Shown here: piece by piece, positions 40,200 to 51,289 of the stretch | How positions within the stretch are numbered: position 1 is the stretch's first letter | How the letters are laid out: the number at the start of each line of letters is the position of its first letter | Origin: Schizophyllum amplum | Lineage: Eukaryota > Basidiomycota > Agaricomycetes > Agaricales > Schizophyllaceae | Reading direction: 5' to 3' | NCBI GenBank assembly: GCA_007026445.1 | Contig: VDMD01000067.1 | Coordinates: 1-64,000 of the forward strand | DNA: 64,000 bases | Program-made: the position numbers and the translations under genes | The notes under the pieces: generated by a model | Seen by the model: only the letters and a program-made list of their open reading frames with translations | Told to the model about the DNA's origin: nothing | The model's database searches: none

Positions 40200-41461
40200 G
40201 TCTGCCTCGTAAAATCTCTCTGGTCTTGATGCTCGACTTCTCATTACGACTTCCCTGATTGTTCTGGTCCCCATGTCGTTGTATTGCCTATATCTCGAAG
40301 GAAGAAAACATAATTCATACACTTTGGACTTGCTTCGAACAAGTACAAGAAGAATCGTGTCATTTCAACGCGCGCGACGACGAGTATAGAAAGATATGAT
40401 CTTATTCGTGGATCAGTTGGTACAAAGGGCACTCACTCGCAAGAATGACCACGATAGCAAGGCTCGGTGCACCCCAAGAGTATTGAGTCGGACGTCGACC
40501 TTGAAACATCGCCAAGATCTCATCGTAAATCACGCAAACGCATAGGACGCAACAGCCCGTAGATCACTTGCCGCTGTGTTCGCTTGCGTAAAATACGGCC
40601 GCCCGTTCCCCACGGTAAGCGCAGAAAGCAGCAGGTATATCAGCCCAAAAGCAAACCGCGATGAGATGCTGATGACCTCGTGTTTGTCTGCGGCGGGGAT
40701 GGGTAGGTTCAGAAGCGGGCCCAAGACAATAGCAGGTTGACTACGGAAAACATGATGAGGCTGCCGCCCTGCGATGGTCATACTTCAGTATGTACTTCAG
40801 TGCCTCTCGAGGGAAGTATAGGAATTCCAACTCAAAGCGACACCCCAGAGCCAGAACGCGGAGTTTAAACACAAAGCAAAGCATACTGCCTAGCATGACC
40901 AAGGGCTGCTGTAGGTTGCTCTGGGTTGACCATGGAGACATGATGGAAGGCCTGGATCTCCTCGTCAAGCGCTGTGAAGCTCGTGTTGCTGATGTTACAG
41001 TGGAAGTCCACTGGGTCTTCCACCGCCATTGTGGCATCGTCGACAAGGCCGTCAAAGATGTTGAACTCGCTCGTCAACGTCAACATGGTGCCGAAGAGGA
41101 CAGCCATGGCGACATTGCCGATGAGTCATGTATGTTAGGAGACCCCTTGCAACATAGGCGACGCCCGTAGAAGCGCATTGGGGGTGCAGGCCTCGATAGG
41201 TCGAGCGGTACGCCTAACCGCCGACAGGTGACAGAAGTCCCAGAGAATAAGTACGAGAATTTGGATTGCAGCATAATTATTGCGGAAGATATCGAGGGGC
41301 TTAGGGTAAGTACCCAGTCGAGCAGATGATGGCAGGAGACAAGATGCGATGCATACAACCTGGTTGCCTCCCGCCGTCATCATCATCGTCTACCCTTCCT
41401 GTTTCCTTTCCTTCGTCGTCGCTGCCTATGTTGACCTTGCAATAATCATCATCCGTGTATA
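40200..41461 (-). other. Possible membrane-protein gene or relic, minus strand
   Basis: Between GH16 and SEC5 the minus strand shows hydrophobic pieces in several frames: YAAIQILVLILWDF near 41250-41290, LVMLGSMLCFVFKLRVL near 40850-40900, GGSLIMFSVVNLLLSWA near 40730-40780 and RFAFGLIYLLLSALTVG near 40615-40665. The order and spacing recall multi-pass basidiomycete membrane proteins of the DUF6533/6534 kind, which end with a kindred REAL.YI...DGSL.MF pattern. I could not join them into one open model, so this may be a real intron-rich gene, a decayed copy, or chance. No clear start was found. Confidence 0.35.
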
Positions 41462-44400
41462 ATGCCCAAACTCAACTTCGATGTGGACGAAGCGACTCTG
41501 CTGAAGGCGTATAAGATCTCGTCGCTCAGGCCGACGTATGTGCAGCCAACGCATGTCCTACGCCCTCTAATTGGACTTTAGTCAGTGGGAAGAGATTGAC
41601 CATGATCTTGAGGACTCGGTAGCGGGATCCCTCGCGAACGCCAGCACCGAGGGCGACGGGGGAGACCCGCTGGGCATAGGAAGTTCCGTCAAGTGCGTAC
41701 AGGCAGTGGCGTATATGCGCACATATACTCACATATTCACAGCGTAAGAGACATGGACATGGAGACGAGTGCGCATATATGCGTCAATCTATGCAATATC
41801 GCGTCTGAACACCATGCCAGAGGCCTCCGTTCTCGTTGCGTCCAAATCCTTCGATCCCAAGGCCTTCCTCTCCATTGTGCATCCCAATGCTACATACCAG
41901 GACTTGTCTACTGGCATATACCACTTGAAGCAGTCCATCGACGCTCGGTCGGAGGCTGTCAGGGTCTTGGTCGAAGACAACTTTGATCGCTTCGTTGCCG
42001 TGAAGAACTCGACTGATGGTGCGCCACTTTGGCGAAGTCGTAGCCCATACTGACACGCATATATGCAGCTTTACACGCAGAAATGAAGGAAGGGTTGCTG
42101 GCGCCGGCGTCAGATTATGCCTCAAAGCCCCTTCGTGACGAACTCAAAGGTAACGACTTCTCCCCCCGAAACACACCGATACTGACAATAACAGAGGCGG
42201 CGGTAAAGGCAGACCAGGTCTTCCTACCTGTACTGGAGAATGCATCCAAAGCGCGCAAGCTGCGGACGACACTGGGCGTTTTCGAGCGTTCTGGCTTCTT
42301 CTTCAACCTGCCTGGCTTCATCATTGAGTCGATAGAGGCCGTAAGTGAACTTGCATGACCCACGCGCTCAGCCGAGTCAACGACCTCTCATAGGGCCGCT
42401 TCGACCTTGCTATGCGCGATTACAAGAAGGGCAAACTGCTGCTCGAGACACGGCCGGGCCAGCTGCTCCCGATAGGCGTGCCGAAGGACGGCAGCGGCGT
42501 CGACCGCAAGATGGAACAGCAGCAGAAACGCGTTCTCGACAAAGTGTGGGCCAGCGTCGAAAAGGCGATGTTAGAGATGCGTCGCGTACTTTTTGCGCAG
42601 CTGCAGGACCCACGGCGGAGCGTCGAAGAGCACGAGCGGACACTGGAGTGCGTGTTGACTTTTCGACTTACGCCCTGAGAGAGGCTAATGCGTGTACGTG
42701 CCTTGCAGGATACTGATGGACCTCAATACGGCCGAGGACCCCGTGTGGACGTTCTTCGATAGCCAGCACAAGTATATCACGGACCAGATGAACGCGGCGT
42801 ATAAGACCGCTGTTGCCAAAGTTCAAGGTGCGGTCTTCAGCTTCGTCTCATTACATGCACTCATCCGTCACATATAGAGGTTCACGATCAGCATGTCACT
42901 GACCCCGCACAATTGACTACGCTTATGGCGGCGGAACTCCGACTGGCCGTGGCAGCACTAGAGACGAAGCAGTCTGAAGCGGTATTGGGTGAGCTTGCTC
43001 CCGGGGTAAGGGCGTACTCCGTACTCATTTAGTCGCAGCGAAGTCCTCCGGCGAGCCAGTATGGATGGCTATCCTGAGCATGGTGAAGGCTGTGTCCGAA
43101 GTCCTACTCTCCTCTTTGCCCAATTTCTGGCGGATAGCGAAGTCGTTCATGGACGGACGTTTCAAACGAGTGCGTCTCGTCTCATGACAACGCCCTCGCT
43201 GTCGCTGATAAAACCCCTTGCAGCCTTCCTCCACTCGACGAAGCGCCTCACAGTGTCGCACCATGGCCTTGGATATGGTCAAGCAGTACATTGCTCTCGT
43301 CTCCCAGTTCTTCCGACTGAGCGACATGGCGGTGCGCTCGCCGCGGGAGGAGAAATCGGGTGCGCCTGTCTGTGAAGGCCGAATGTATACGATGCTAACA
43401 TACAGCCTCAGATTCTCTCCTCCCTACGAATTCTCACTGTCTGTCAACTTCGCACTATCTCTTGCGCATTATGGGGGAGGTGCAGGAGACAGTCAATGAG
43501 CTGAACGCTATGGAGATATCCTCGGATGCGGGGACTAGTCTGCGTGGGGCTGATGGAGAGCGCGAAGTGGACGTTTGAGGATGTGCTGATTGCGGCGTGG
43601 TTGAGAGGTGAGCTTGAGCATTGGACGGTGGGAGCAGCGTACTCAGCGGTTTCCCTCATCAGATGCCAACATCTTCTACCACCTTGAATCCTGGGTCGCC
43701 GCGCCCGACGCACCTTCCCATACACACTACGTCACTCTCATGGAGGAGCTGCAGCGGCATGTGACGACGGCAGCGTACAAGCTCGCGGGCGGTGTCGACC
43801 TGGTAGCGACGTCCATCTCGAAGCCGGTGAAGCAGCAAGCGATCCCGCAAGCTTTCGTGAGCAAGATCACCAAGGCGTTCCTGGACGCACTGTACGCCTT
43901 CCTGGATGGCCTGGTGCACCTGGCGTCCGATGAAAGTCCTGCGTTGACCGCAGCGCCGGGTGCAGCGGGCGAACTTTCCGTGCCAGGTGGTCGTAATCCA
44001 CTGGAGTTGTTGGACTTGCGTGATACGGTGCGCCCCTCCGCATGCTCCATATCGGACGGCGTGGCTGATCAATACCTGGCTTAGGACACACGCTTGCTGC
44101 TGGTCATCTCGAACTTCAACTACCTTACGACGGCGGTCATACCGAGCATGATCACGCAGTTGGAGAATGCATTTGGCGTTTCCATTCAAGAGGAGCGGAA
44201 GACCTTGATGACCGTCGTGCAAGAGCTGGACAAGACGCTCTTTGAGTCGTTTGTCAAGCCGAAAGGCGGCGCGGTCATGCGCATACTGCGCAGCGGAATT
44301 CTTTCCAACGACATGGATTGGTATGAGACGCCGCAGCCGACTGGTATGTTGATTAACATTCGAACGGATATGCGTCCGGCTAACCATGCATGCAATGTCA

Positions 44401-44961
44401 GAAATTCGACCATATATGTACGAAACGCTACTCTATCTCGTCGGCGTGCATGCGCAGGTCACAAAGGTCGCGCCAGCCCTCCTCGAGCGCACATTCAGTT
44501 TCCTCATCGAGGAGCTGGCGGAGGAAGCGCTACGTTGCTTCCGCCAGGTCAAGCGTTTCGGTATGGGTGGGATGCTGCGGGTGCGTGCATGTTTCTTCGA
44601 CTTCTGATTGCGAATGTATTCATGAATCTTCTTCCAGGCGACGCTCGAAATCGAGTTCATGCACCAGACCCTCGGTCGATACATCACCCCGCCTGCGGCG
44701 CGCACGCTGTCCGACCTCTATACGAAGATCTCGCAGGCGTACGCTCGGCGGCCCGGGGACGAGAATTTGCAGAGTAATTTGGACGGGGTGAAGAAGACGC
44801 TGGCGGATACGCGAAGAGCAACGGGGATTGAGTTCCTGTGCTTCCGGCAAACCAAGGCTGGGGGTAGCCGGTCGAAAGAGGGCGGCGGCAAGGAAGGCTC
44901 CGGCTCGTCCAAACCGCGGGACCGATCTGAGGCACGGTCGGCCAGGGAAGGCTCGAAGTAA
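41462..44961 (+). CDS. SEC5: Exocyst subunit SEC5 (with one-base frame discrepancy)
   Basis: Subunit of the octameric exocyst that tethers secretory vesicles at growth sites. Sixteen exons: 41462-41535, 41582-41692, 41743-41768, 41821-42018, 42069-42149, 42195-42340, 42394-42647, 42709-42827, 42878-42988, 43033-43169, 43224-43359, 43406-43607, 43663-44027, 44085-44343, 44402-44580, 44638-44961. About 906 residues if one base is disregarded. Family blocks: [77 protein letters not shown]. All intron phases join except inside exon 12, where a GGGG run at about 43546-43549 puts the two flanking conserved parts in different frames. The tail is Ser/Gly/Lys-rich. Every other exon is intact and well conserved, which favours a sequence error or very recent mutation over old decay. 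Confidence 0.9.
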
Positions 44962-46145
44962 TCCTTTGTGATCTAGTCGGTGCATACTGTGGTGCTCGTT
45001 TGAGCTGTTCATTTCCGTGCAGCTGTTTGTTCTCTTTTGCTATGTTTCTGCTTTGGCTGTATGATCCGATGGATATCAGTACCCGCTGCAGAATGCGACA
45101 GAGTGAGACGTGGGTACTCTACGGATAGCCTCGGATTTTGAGTGTCCAACATCAACTGCGCACGTGACTAGGAATCAGAAGCGCCGTCGTCGCCTCCCAC
45201 GCTCTCTGAGGCTTTCTCAGGGTCGTCCCGTACTGCCTGGTTATGTCGAATGGACAGGGCGGTCAGAGGGCGGTCCTCATGCTCTTAGAGTCATCGATCT
45301 ACTCGTACTTCATCCAAACGAGGATGGGAAACAATGGATGCAATGTGCACACTCATACACGAGGATGCAAAGTTCCTTCAGTGAACTTTGTGTTCGGATC
45401 AAGTAGCTTCTTGGGATAGACCGAAAGACAATAAGAGCCCGTCTTCTCCGGTGCGCTGCCGCGGTCGTTGAGTAGGGCAGCCGACTGTGACGCTCGATCC
45501 CCACTGATATCGTCCGAGACCCAGCGCACAGAAACAACCAGGAGACAACCATCGGTGCCGGCGGATCGTCGTTATCGGCGGACATACAGGCATCCGTTCA
45601 AGGGGACTCATTGCACCAGGCAACGACAATAGCAACGCCTTGTCGATGGATGCGGTCTCATATCCGATTCTGAGACATAACCTGCTCGACAAAAGGTAAA
45701 ACCCGATGCGGGGCGACAAAAGAAAGCAAGGACGAGCATCATTGGGCGCATGAGGGGCAGCGGTGTTGCACGGGGCTGATAACTGGCTTTCCACAAGGGC
45801 CGGACTCCAGAAGACGGCGCCGCCATCACGCGCGTGGCGAAAAGACAAAAGAAAGTAGGCGACTTTCCATACTGCGGTAATCGCGTGCGCCCGGTCACCG
45901 TCACACCCACCCCGCTGCATAACAATAAGGATGCTCGGCGTTAGGTCCACAGACAATAAGGACCCGCCGAAACAGGCTACCGCCCGGACCCGTTGGCGAC
46001 ACAAAGCACGAGTTAATATCAGAAGGTGATTTAAGGGCGGAGGAAAGGCGCCAAAAGTTGTCACCGCTCCCCCTCGACAACCCACCTTGTCTTCTCAGAC
46101 GTCGACTTTGCCTCCGCGCCCCTTCCTCCGCCACTTATAATCGCG
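44962..46145. other. Intergenic region, no supported gene
   Basis: About 1.2 kb between SEC5 and the methyltransferase. The minus-strand open frame 45399-46085 has no domain or codon pattern that supports coding. The last 100 bases are the methyltransferase promoter side. Confidence 0.5.
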
Positions 46146-47249
46146 ATGAAGACGTGGACCACAGACAGCATTATCTCGGCGCTCTCAGCCATCAGCTGCT
46201 TCACCATGAAGATCGACGAGAACGACCTTTCCGACCGCACCATCGCGGGCAGCGAGAAGAACGAGAAGTTCGCAGAGTCTACGGACGACTTCGAGATCAA
46301 GCACGAGGAGAGGACGTATCAGCAGTGGAAGGGCTCCAACTACGTTCTCCCTGCCGATGAGGAGGAGAAGCGGAGGTGCGTTGTTCGCTGTTCTTCTCGC
46401 TCTCTACTTTCTGACCAGTGCACGTAGGCTCGACCTCCAGCACCTCGTCATCCGCCGTTCATTCGGCAACAAGTTCATCTACCCCTGCGTGAAGATTTCA
46501 CCTGGGGACCGCGTATTGGAGAGCGGCGCCGGTTCTGGTATGTTGTCAGCCACATATTCTCGTAAAACAACGCTGACCCGCCTGTAGGTGCTTGGATTAC
46601 GGAGGCCGCGAAAGTCCTCGGACCGGAGGTGCAGATCGACGGGTTCGACATCGAGGGTCGCCTCTTCCCGCGTCAACCTCCACCCAACGTCAGCTTCTGC
46701 CTCGCCTCCGTCACCGAACTCCCCGCCGCGTGGACCGGGCGGTATACCTTCGTGCACCAGTCGCTCCTCACTGCCGCGCTCCAGCGCCCGCAATGGGAGG
46801 TCGCGCTCTCCGAGATCCACCGCGTTCTGAAGCCAGGAGGCTGGGTGCAGCTCATCGAGACAGGCGGGACATGGAATGTCGTTGGCCCGTACTCGCGCAA
46901 GTTCCTCACCATGTACGAGCGGCTCACCGCACGGAAGAACCTGTTCTTCGACTGCGTGCAGCAGCTGCCGGACCTGTTGACGGAGACGGGTTTCACGGAC
47001 ATCCACGTCGTCGAGCGGGACTACGGCTGCGACATGTCGCTCGGGACGCCCGAGGCGGCGGACGCGCGCGCGGGCTTCATCGGCATGCTCCGGGGGCTCA
47101 AGACGCCGGTGTTGAAGCTGGGCGGGCTGGGCCTCGTCTACACGTCGGAGGAGTTCGACGCAGACATCGCCGGCATCGAGCAGGAGTACAGCACGACGCC
47201 CAACTCGTGCCATCATATAGCGATGATCCTCGCGCAGAAGCGGGAGTAG
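46146..47249 (+). CDS. SAM-dependent methyltransferase
   Basis: Class I (Rossmann-fold) S-adenosylmethionine methyltransferase of unknown substrate. Exons 46146-46375, 46428-46537 and 46588-47249 join in phase to 333 residues. Motif I is VLESGAGSG (about 106-114), split by the second intron; a canonical D is replaced by E/S. Next comes a strand IDGFDIEGRLFP ending in Asp, then HRVLKPGGWVQLIE, the post-motif loop common to these enzymes. The N-terminal 75 residues are charged, with EERTYQQWKGSNYVLPAD, a pattern seen in fungal LaeA-like/TAM-type methyltransferases, before the domain. The ATG at 46206 (MKIDENDLSDR) is an alternative start. No biosynthetic cluster surrounds it, so the substrate could be a small metabolite or a protein. 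Confidence 0.85.
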
Positions 47250-47760
47250 ACGCCTGATAGACAGCATTTGCATGGTTCTCCTCCCCTTCGACCTTCACCT
47301 ACTTTGTATTAGTATTTTTTATCAGCTGCGACACCGTTCCCTTTGTGCTCTCAGCACGACCACGCACCATACTTTATCCTCACTCTTTCCCCTGTTGTTA
47401 CACTATACCTGCTGCACGTCGTCCACCGTCGTTCATGGTTGGGACTAGGATATGTTCCATAGTCAAGTCACGGATTGCAATATCATGACAGAAACATTCA
47501 AATGAGCGCTGCCCGAGTGGAAGCAACCACGACAGAGAACAAGCTGTTTTTTCGTGGAGGGATGCGAAGATCATGCATTCATGACCGCAGAGAGCAGAAG
47601 TCGAAAAGACGCCCCAAATACGGACTTCGTCGTTTCGCACAATTATCGATGAGGAGCTGCTCCCGTATAGCAGGTGTATATGGTCACCACTCTCTACACA
47701 ATAAAGCATTAGTGTAGCAAGGTTGGGGACACAAACAAGCGCTAGCATACACACTGATGA
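47250..47760. other. Convergent intergenic region
   Basis: Between the methyltransferase and PRP3 stop codons. AT-richer with a TATTAGTATTTTTTATC stretch near 47308; both 3' ends are expected here. No gene supported. Confidence 0.55.
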
Positions 47761-49962
47761 CTAGAACAGCTCCTCCTCCTCCGGCTTGAAATTCTTCGCC
47801 ATATCCCAGTAGCCCTTCAGCTTCTCTCCCAGCACATCCTTCGCCAACCCATCCGTCGGAGCAGCCTTCCCCTTGAAGTCGCTAAAGGCGCGGTCGCGAA
47901 TCGGGCCCTCCCACACCAAGTAGCACGCATTGTTCTCCAAGTTGACCGCGCCCTCCTCGCCCTCGCCCTCTCCCTCCGGCTTCGCCACCGCCGCCACCGG
48001 AGTATTTTCTCCTTCCTCCTCTCCCTCCAGCTCGACTTCCTCTGCGCCCCTTGGCGCCGCCGCCTGCGTCCACGCTATCCTTTCCGTCATCAACCGCCGA
48101 TACTTGCGCATGAACTTCGCCGCGCCCTCCACGTACACCAGGCTGAACGCCGGGTGGAAGATGGTGATCCCGGTCAGGCCGTTCTGCTGTGCGTTCTTGC
48201 GGACCTTGAACTGGTGCGCCTTGTCGCGCAGCAGGAGCACCTTGTAGACGGCGCCCCAGACGCCCTTGCGGTCCTCCTCGGCTTGTTTTGCGGTGATCTT
48301 CTCGCGCCGCTGGTCGTCGGTGAGCTTGCGCTCGGCGTTCATCTTCTCGTGTCCGAGCTTTCGGTTGGCGACCTCGCGTCGGACCTTGGCCTCGACCTTG
48401 GTCGGGTCTTGCACGGCGTCCGACGTGAGCACCTTCATCAAGTTTGCGAGTCGGACTGAGGGTATGTTAGTCTTATTTGAGGTAGGCACCAGCATACTCA
48501 CCCTTCGGGGGATCCGGTGGTAACAAGCCCATCTTGATACGGTCGCGCTTGTCTTGCTGTTCGGCCTTACGACGAAGCCGGCGCATCTTCTTCTGCTCCT
48601 TCGTCGTCAGCATCAGCGGCTTCAGCGCAATCTTCTCCTTGTCGCCCGGGGCCGGGATGGCGATGGGGTGCTGCACATAGATAGTGATAGGCGAGTCAGG
48701 ATTGCGGATATGCAGGTGCGCGAAGCCCTCTTCCAAATCATCGTATTTCTTGTTCGGTAGCAGCGCTGCGTCCCACCATTCCGCGTCCGGGGGCGGCGGG
48801 CGGCGCACGTTGGAGCCGATGCCCATGACAGCGTCGCCATCCAGACCGGCCTTGCGCGCGCTGTCGGCGATCTTCTGCTTGAGCTCTTCAAGCTTGATCT
48901 CCTGGCGCAGTTGATCGCCCTGGGCGACATATTTGCCCTTGGGGTTGAAGCGGAACTGCCGACCGGAGCGCTGCCGTGGCGCGCCAGTGAAGTCGCTCTT
49001 GGCGATAGCGCTTGAAGCGTTTGCAGATGCTGCTGCGTAGGGGTTCGCGACGGCGGTGACAGGGGCGGGTGTGGCGGCGGTAGGTGGTGGTGTCGGCGTC
49101 GCGATGTTCCGCGCATTAGCCTGCGTATTATGAGTGAAAAGGTTGTATAGCGTGGCCGACAGGTGAACGCACCTTGATAGACGCGAACTTGGGCTGCATC
49201 GGCTTGTAGCGGTCCTTCTTGGACTGCGGCACGGCAGGAGTCTGGTCCAGCAGCAGCGGATGAGCAGCCATCTTCAAGCCGGCACCTTGCTGAACGGGCG
49301 TGGGTTCCGGTGCCGGGGGTGCGCGTTTCTTGTTAGCCTGGGCGACAGACTGCGAAGGAAATATCAGTACAGCTCGACTGTGAGGGGTGCGCACACACCA
49401 TGTATGGATTATCTTTCACGGCGAGCTTGGTCTGCGCGTTCGCGACCAGCCGCTTCGCCTCCGCAATGCGGCGTGCCAGATCATCAGACGCGCCAGGCGT
49501 CCCTGGGGTCGCAGGGCTGGGTGTCGCCATCGGCTTTGCAGGCAGCGGCGCCGTGACACGGATCGGCTGCGGTGCAGCGAGTCCGCCGGACTTGGCGCCC
49601 CCCGCGGCGAGGTTCTTCATGCTGGCCAGCTTGGCAGCGACCTCTGCGCGCTTCTGCGCGATGAGCTCTGCGGGGGACAACTGTGCGACGTGAGCAGAAT
49701 GCACATGTTGAGGATGTGGATCGCACGCACTGCCGCCTTGGATCCATTGGAAGGCGCATTCTATGGGTAGAAAACGGTTATAGAAACAAAGTCAGAGATG
49801 TGTTCGGGCAGAATCACCTTAGACGGCGGTACTCACGTCGCTGTAGGAGGAGCAAACGCATTGACGTGAGCACTTTAAGTACCAGCAATAACTAGCGTCG
49901 CACCTTTTCAACTTTTTGTTACTCTTAGCATCCCCGTTCGTGTCAAGTGGGCGCTTGCTCAT
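47761..49962 (-). CDS. PRP3: U4/U6 snRNP splicing factor PRP3
   Basis: Component of the U4/U6.U5 tri-snRNP, nuclear, needed for spliceosome assembly. Exons (transcription order): 49904-49962, 49837-49840 (4 bases), 49731-49760, 49399-49680, 49173-49349, 48502-49120, 47761-48455; about 621 residues. The N-terminus MSKRPLDTNGDAK then SPAELIAQKRAEVAAKLA, a Pro/Ala linker and the PRP3 domain: KGKYVAQGDQLRQEIKLEEL, then PDAEWWDAALLP and NPDSPITIYVQHPI. RLANLMKVLTSDAVQDPTKV leads into the C-terminal DUF1115 domain (TGITIFHPAFSLVYVEG, CYLVWEGPIRDRAFSDF) and the tail YWDMAKNFKPEEEELF. An acidic Glu/Gly insert lies in the C-terminal domain. The 4-base exon is predicted; reading straight through would instead add about 21 residues rich in Cys. 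Head-to-head with the ribosomal gene at 50101. Confidence 0.93.
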
Positions 49963-50100
49963 CGCGGACGACGGCGAGCACGCGTTTATGGTGGTCGGGA
50001 GCAAGATGCGCGCGCCGCCCAGCAGGACGTGTTACGTAATCCCATTGTTTTCTTTGTTTCGCGCTTTACCCTCTTGCGCTCACTTCACTCTTCTCCGACA
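49963..50100. promoter_or_regulatory. Shared bidirectional promoter PRP3 / uL16m
   Basis: Only 138 bases separate the two start codons on opposite strands, so both core promoters and leaders must share it. No TATA box is evident; a GTTACGTAAT palindrome-like element lies at about 50031-50040. Confidence 0.55.
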
Positions 50101-50908
50101 ATGCTCGGCTTGTTGCGTTCGGCGCTGCGTCCTGCCCTGCGCACCCCCACCTCGTCGGCGCCGACAACGTTCACGCGCGGGCGCCATAATCTGCACCCGA
50201 AGCAGGTTAAATGGGACCGCAAGCACAAGGGCCGCATCCCGGTCCCGACAGGCGGCTCGACGCGCGGCACGACGCTGGCGTTCGGCGAATGGGGTATCCG
50301 CATCATTGGCTGCGGTGCGCGGCTGACGGCGAAGCAGCTGGGAACCGCGGAGGAAGTTGTGAGGCGCAAACTGAAGATCCTCAAGGGCTCGCAGATGTGG
50401 ATGCGCGTGTTCCCGGATATCCCTGTCTGTGTGAAGGTGCGTGGGCTATGCAGAGGGAGGGGTAGTAGAGACTGAACACAATAATGCAGGGTAATGAGAC
50501 GCGTATGGGGAAGGGCAAGGGTACATTCGAGTACTGGGCAACACGGTGCGCGCGCATAGCTTAGCACGCGGTCCACTCTTGCTTACACTTTTTAGTGTCC
50601 CCGTCGGCCGCGTCATCTTCGAGATAGGTGGTGTGCCAATCCGCGAAGACTTGGCCCGCGAAAGTGCGTGATCCGTCGTCTTATTCAACTTTCCACTTAC
50701 CCCGACCTCTGCAGTCCTCCGTCAAGCGGCTGCGAAGCTGCCCTGCCGCATGGAGTTCATCAACAAGAAGTCGCCGCCGCGGTTAGGGAACATGGTCGTC
50801 GTTCCCCCGAAGCCCTCTGCGGAAGAGCAGGCAGAGCAGCAGGCTGTTGACGCATCCCTGTTCGCGATGTCTTCTACCGCAGACGCAGGCGCCCAGCCTA
50901 CAGCCTGA
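50101..50908 (+). CDS. MRPL16: Mitochondrial ribosomal protein uL16m
   Basis: Large-subunit protein of the mitochondrial ribosome, near the peptidyl-transferase centre. Four exons: 50101-50436, 50490-50545, 50596-50663, 50715-50908; about 217 residues. The N-terminus is Arg/Ser/Thr-rich without acids (a mitochondrial presequence). Domain blocks: GTTLAFGEWGIRIIGCGARL, AAEEVVRR-like TAEEVVRRKLK, then MWMRVFPDIPVCVK, and the L16 signature TRMGKGKGTFEYWATRV split by the second intron. VIFEIGGVPI and LRQAAAKLPCRMEFI follow. The C-terminal 40 residues are an Ala/Glu/Gln-rich extension. Shares a short promoter with PRP3. Confidence 0.95.
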
Positions 50909-51289
50909 CGGGCTCTACTGTTGTTTCCATAGAGTGCATGCATATCATCACACACGCCACTTTCCATCGTGTTGCCGGTTCCCCGAACACTCAACTTGCA
51001 CCAGGTAGGGATTTGCCCCTGTCATCCTGTTCCGGGACATATTCTTGACGCTACAGCGCACCTTCACGAAGCCTGCGTACCTTGCACTCAGTCGAGTTTC
51101 TCGACGCTCCGTGTTTGTCATGCCGTCACAGGACCGTGGCACGTCTCTTCGCAATCCGAATTGTTGCGCTGGCGCCATGATCACGCCAGTCACATCAGCC
51201 CCCCCTTGTCCATCTACCACCACCACCACCACCATAGCCACTACCACCACCACAATAGCCATCTACTAGCGCCAGCACTAACCACCACC
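50909..51289. other. Spacer with ACC-rich leader
   Basis: 3' flank of uL16m and leader of the rhodanese-like gene. It ends in imperfect ACC/CCA trinucleotide repeats at 51214-51255. No separate gene supported, although the frame of the downstream gene is open across it. Confidence 0.55.
51214..51255 (+). repeat. Imperfect ACC trinucleotide microsatellite
   Basis: Two blocks of ACC repeats (51216-51232 and 51243-51252) interrupted by ATAGCC, just upstream of the ATG at 51290, probably in the 5' leader. Confidence 0.75.

Noticed and set aside
43659..44387. Minus-strand frame of 242 codons over SEC5
   Set aside because: Antisense to conserved SEC5 exons 13-14.
45399..46085. Minus-strand open frame of 228 codons upstream of the methyltransferase
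   Set aside because: No recognised motif; composition shifts along its length; no splice or promoter support.
46479..47273. Minus-strand frame of 264 codons
   Set aside because: Antisense shadow of the methyltransferase coding exon.
49841..49903. Retained reading through the first PRP3 intron
   Set aside because: It would add about 21 Cys-rich residues unlike PRP3 N-termini, and both ends match splice consensus; the micro-exon model is preferred, though not proven.
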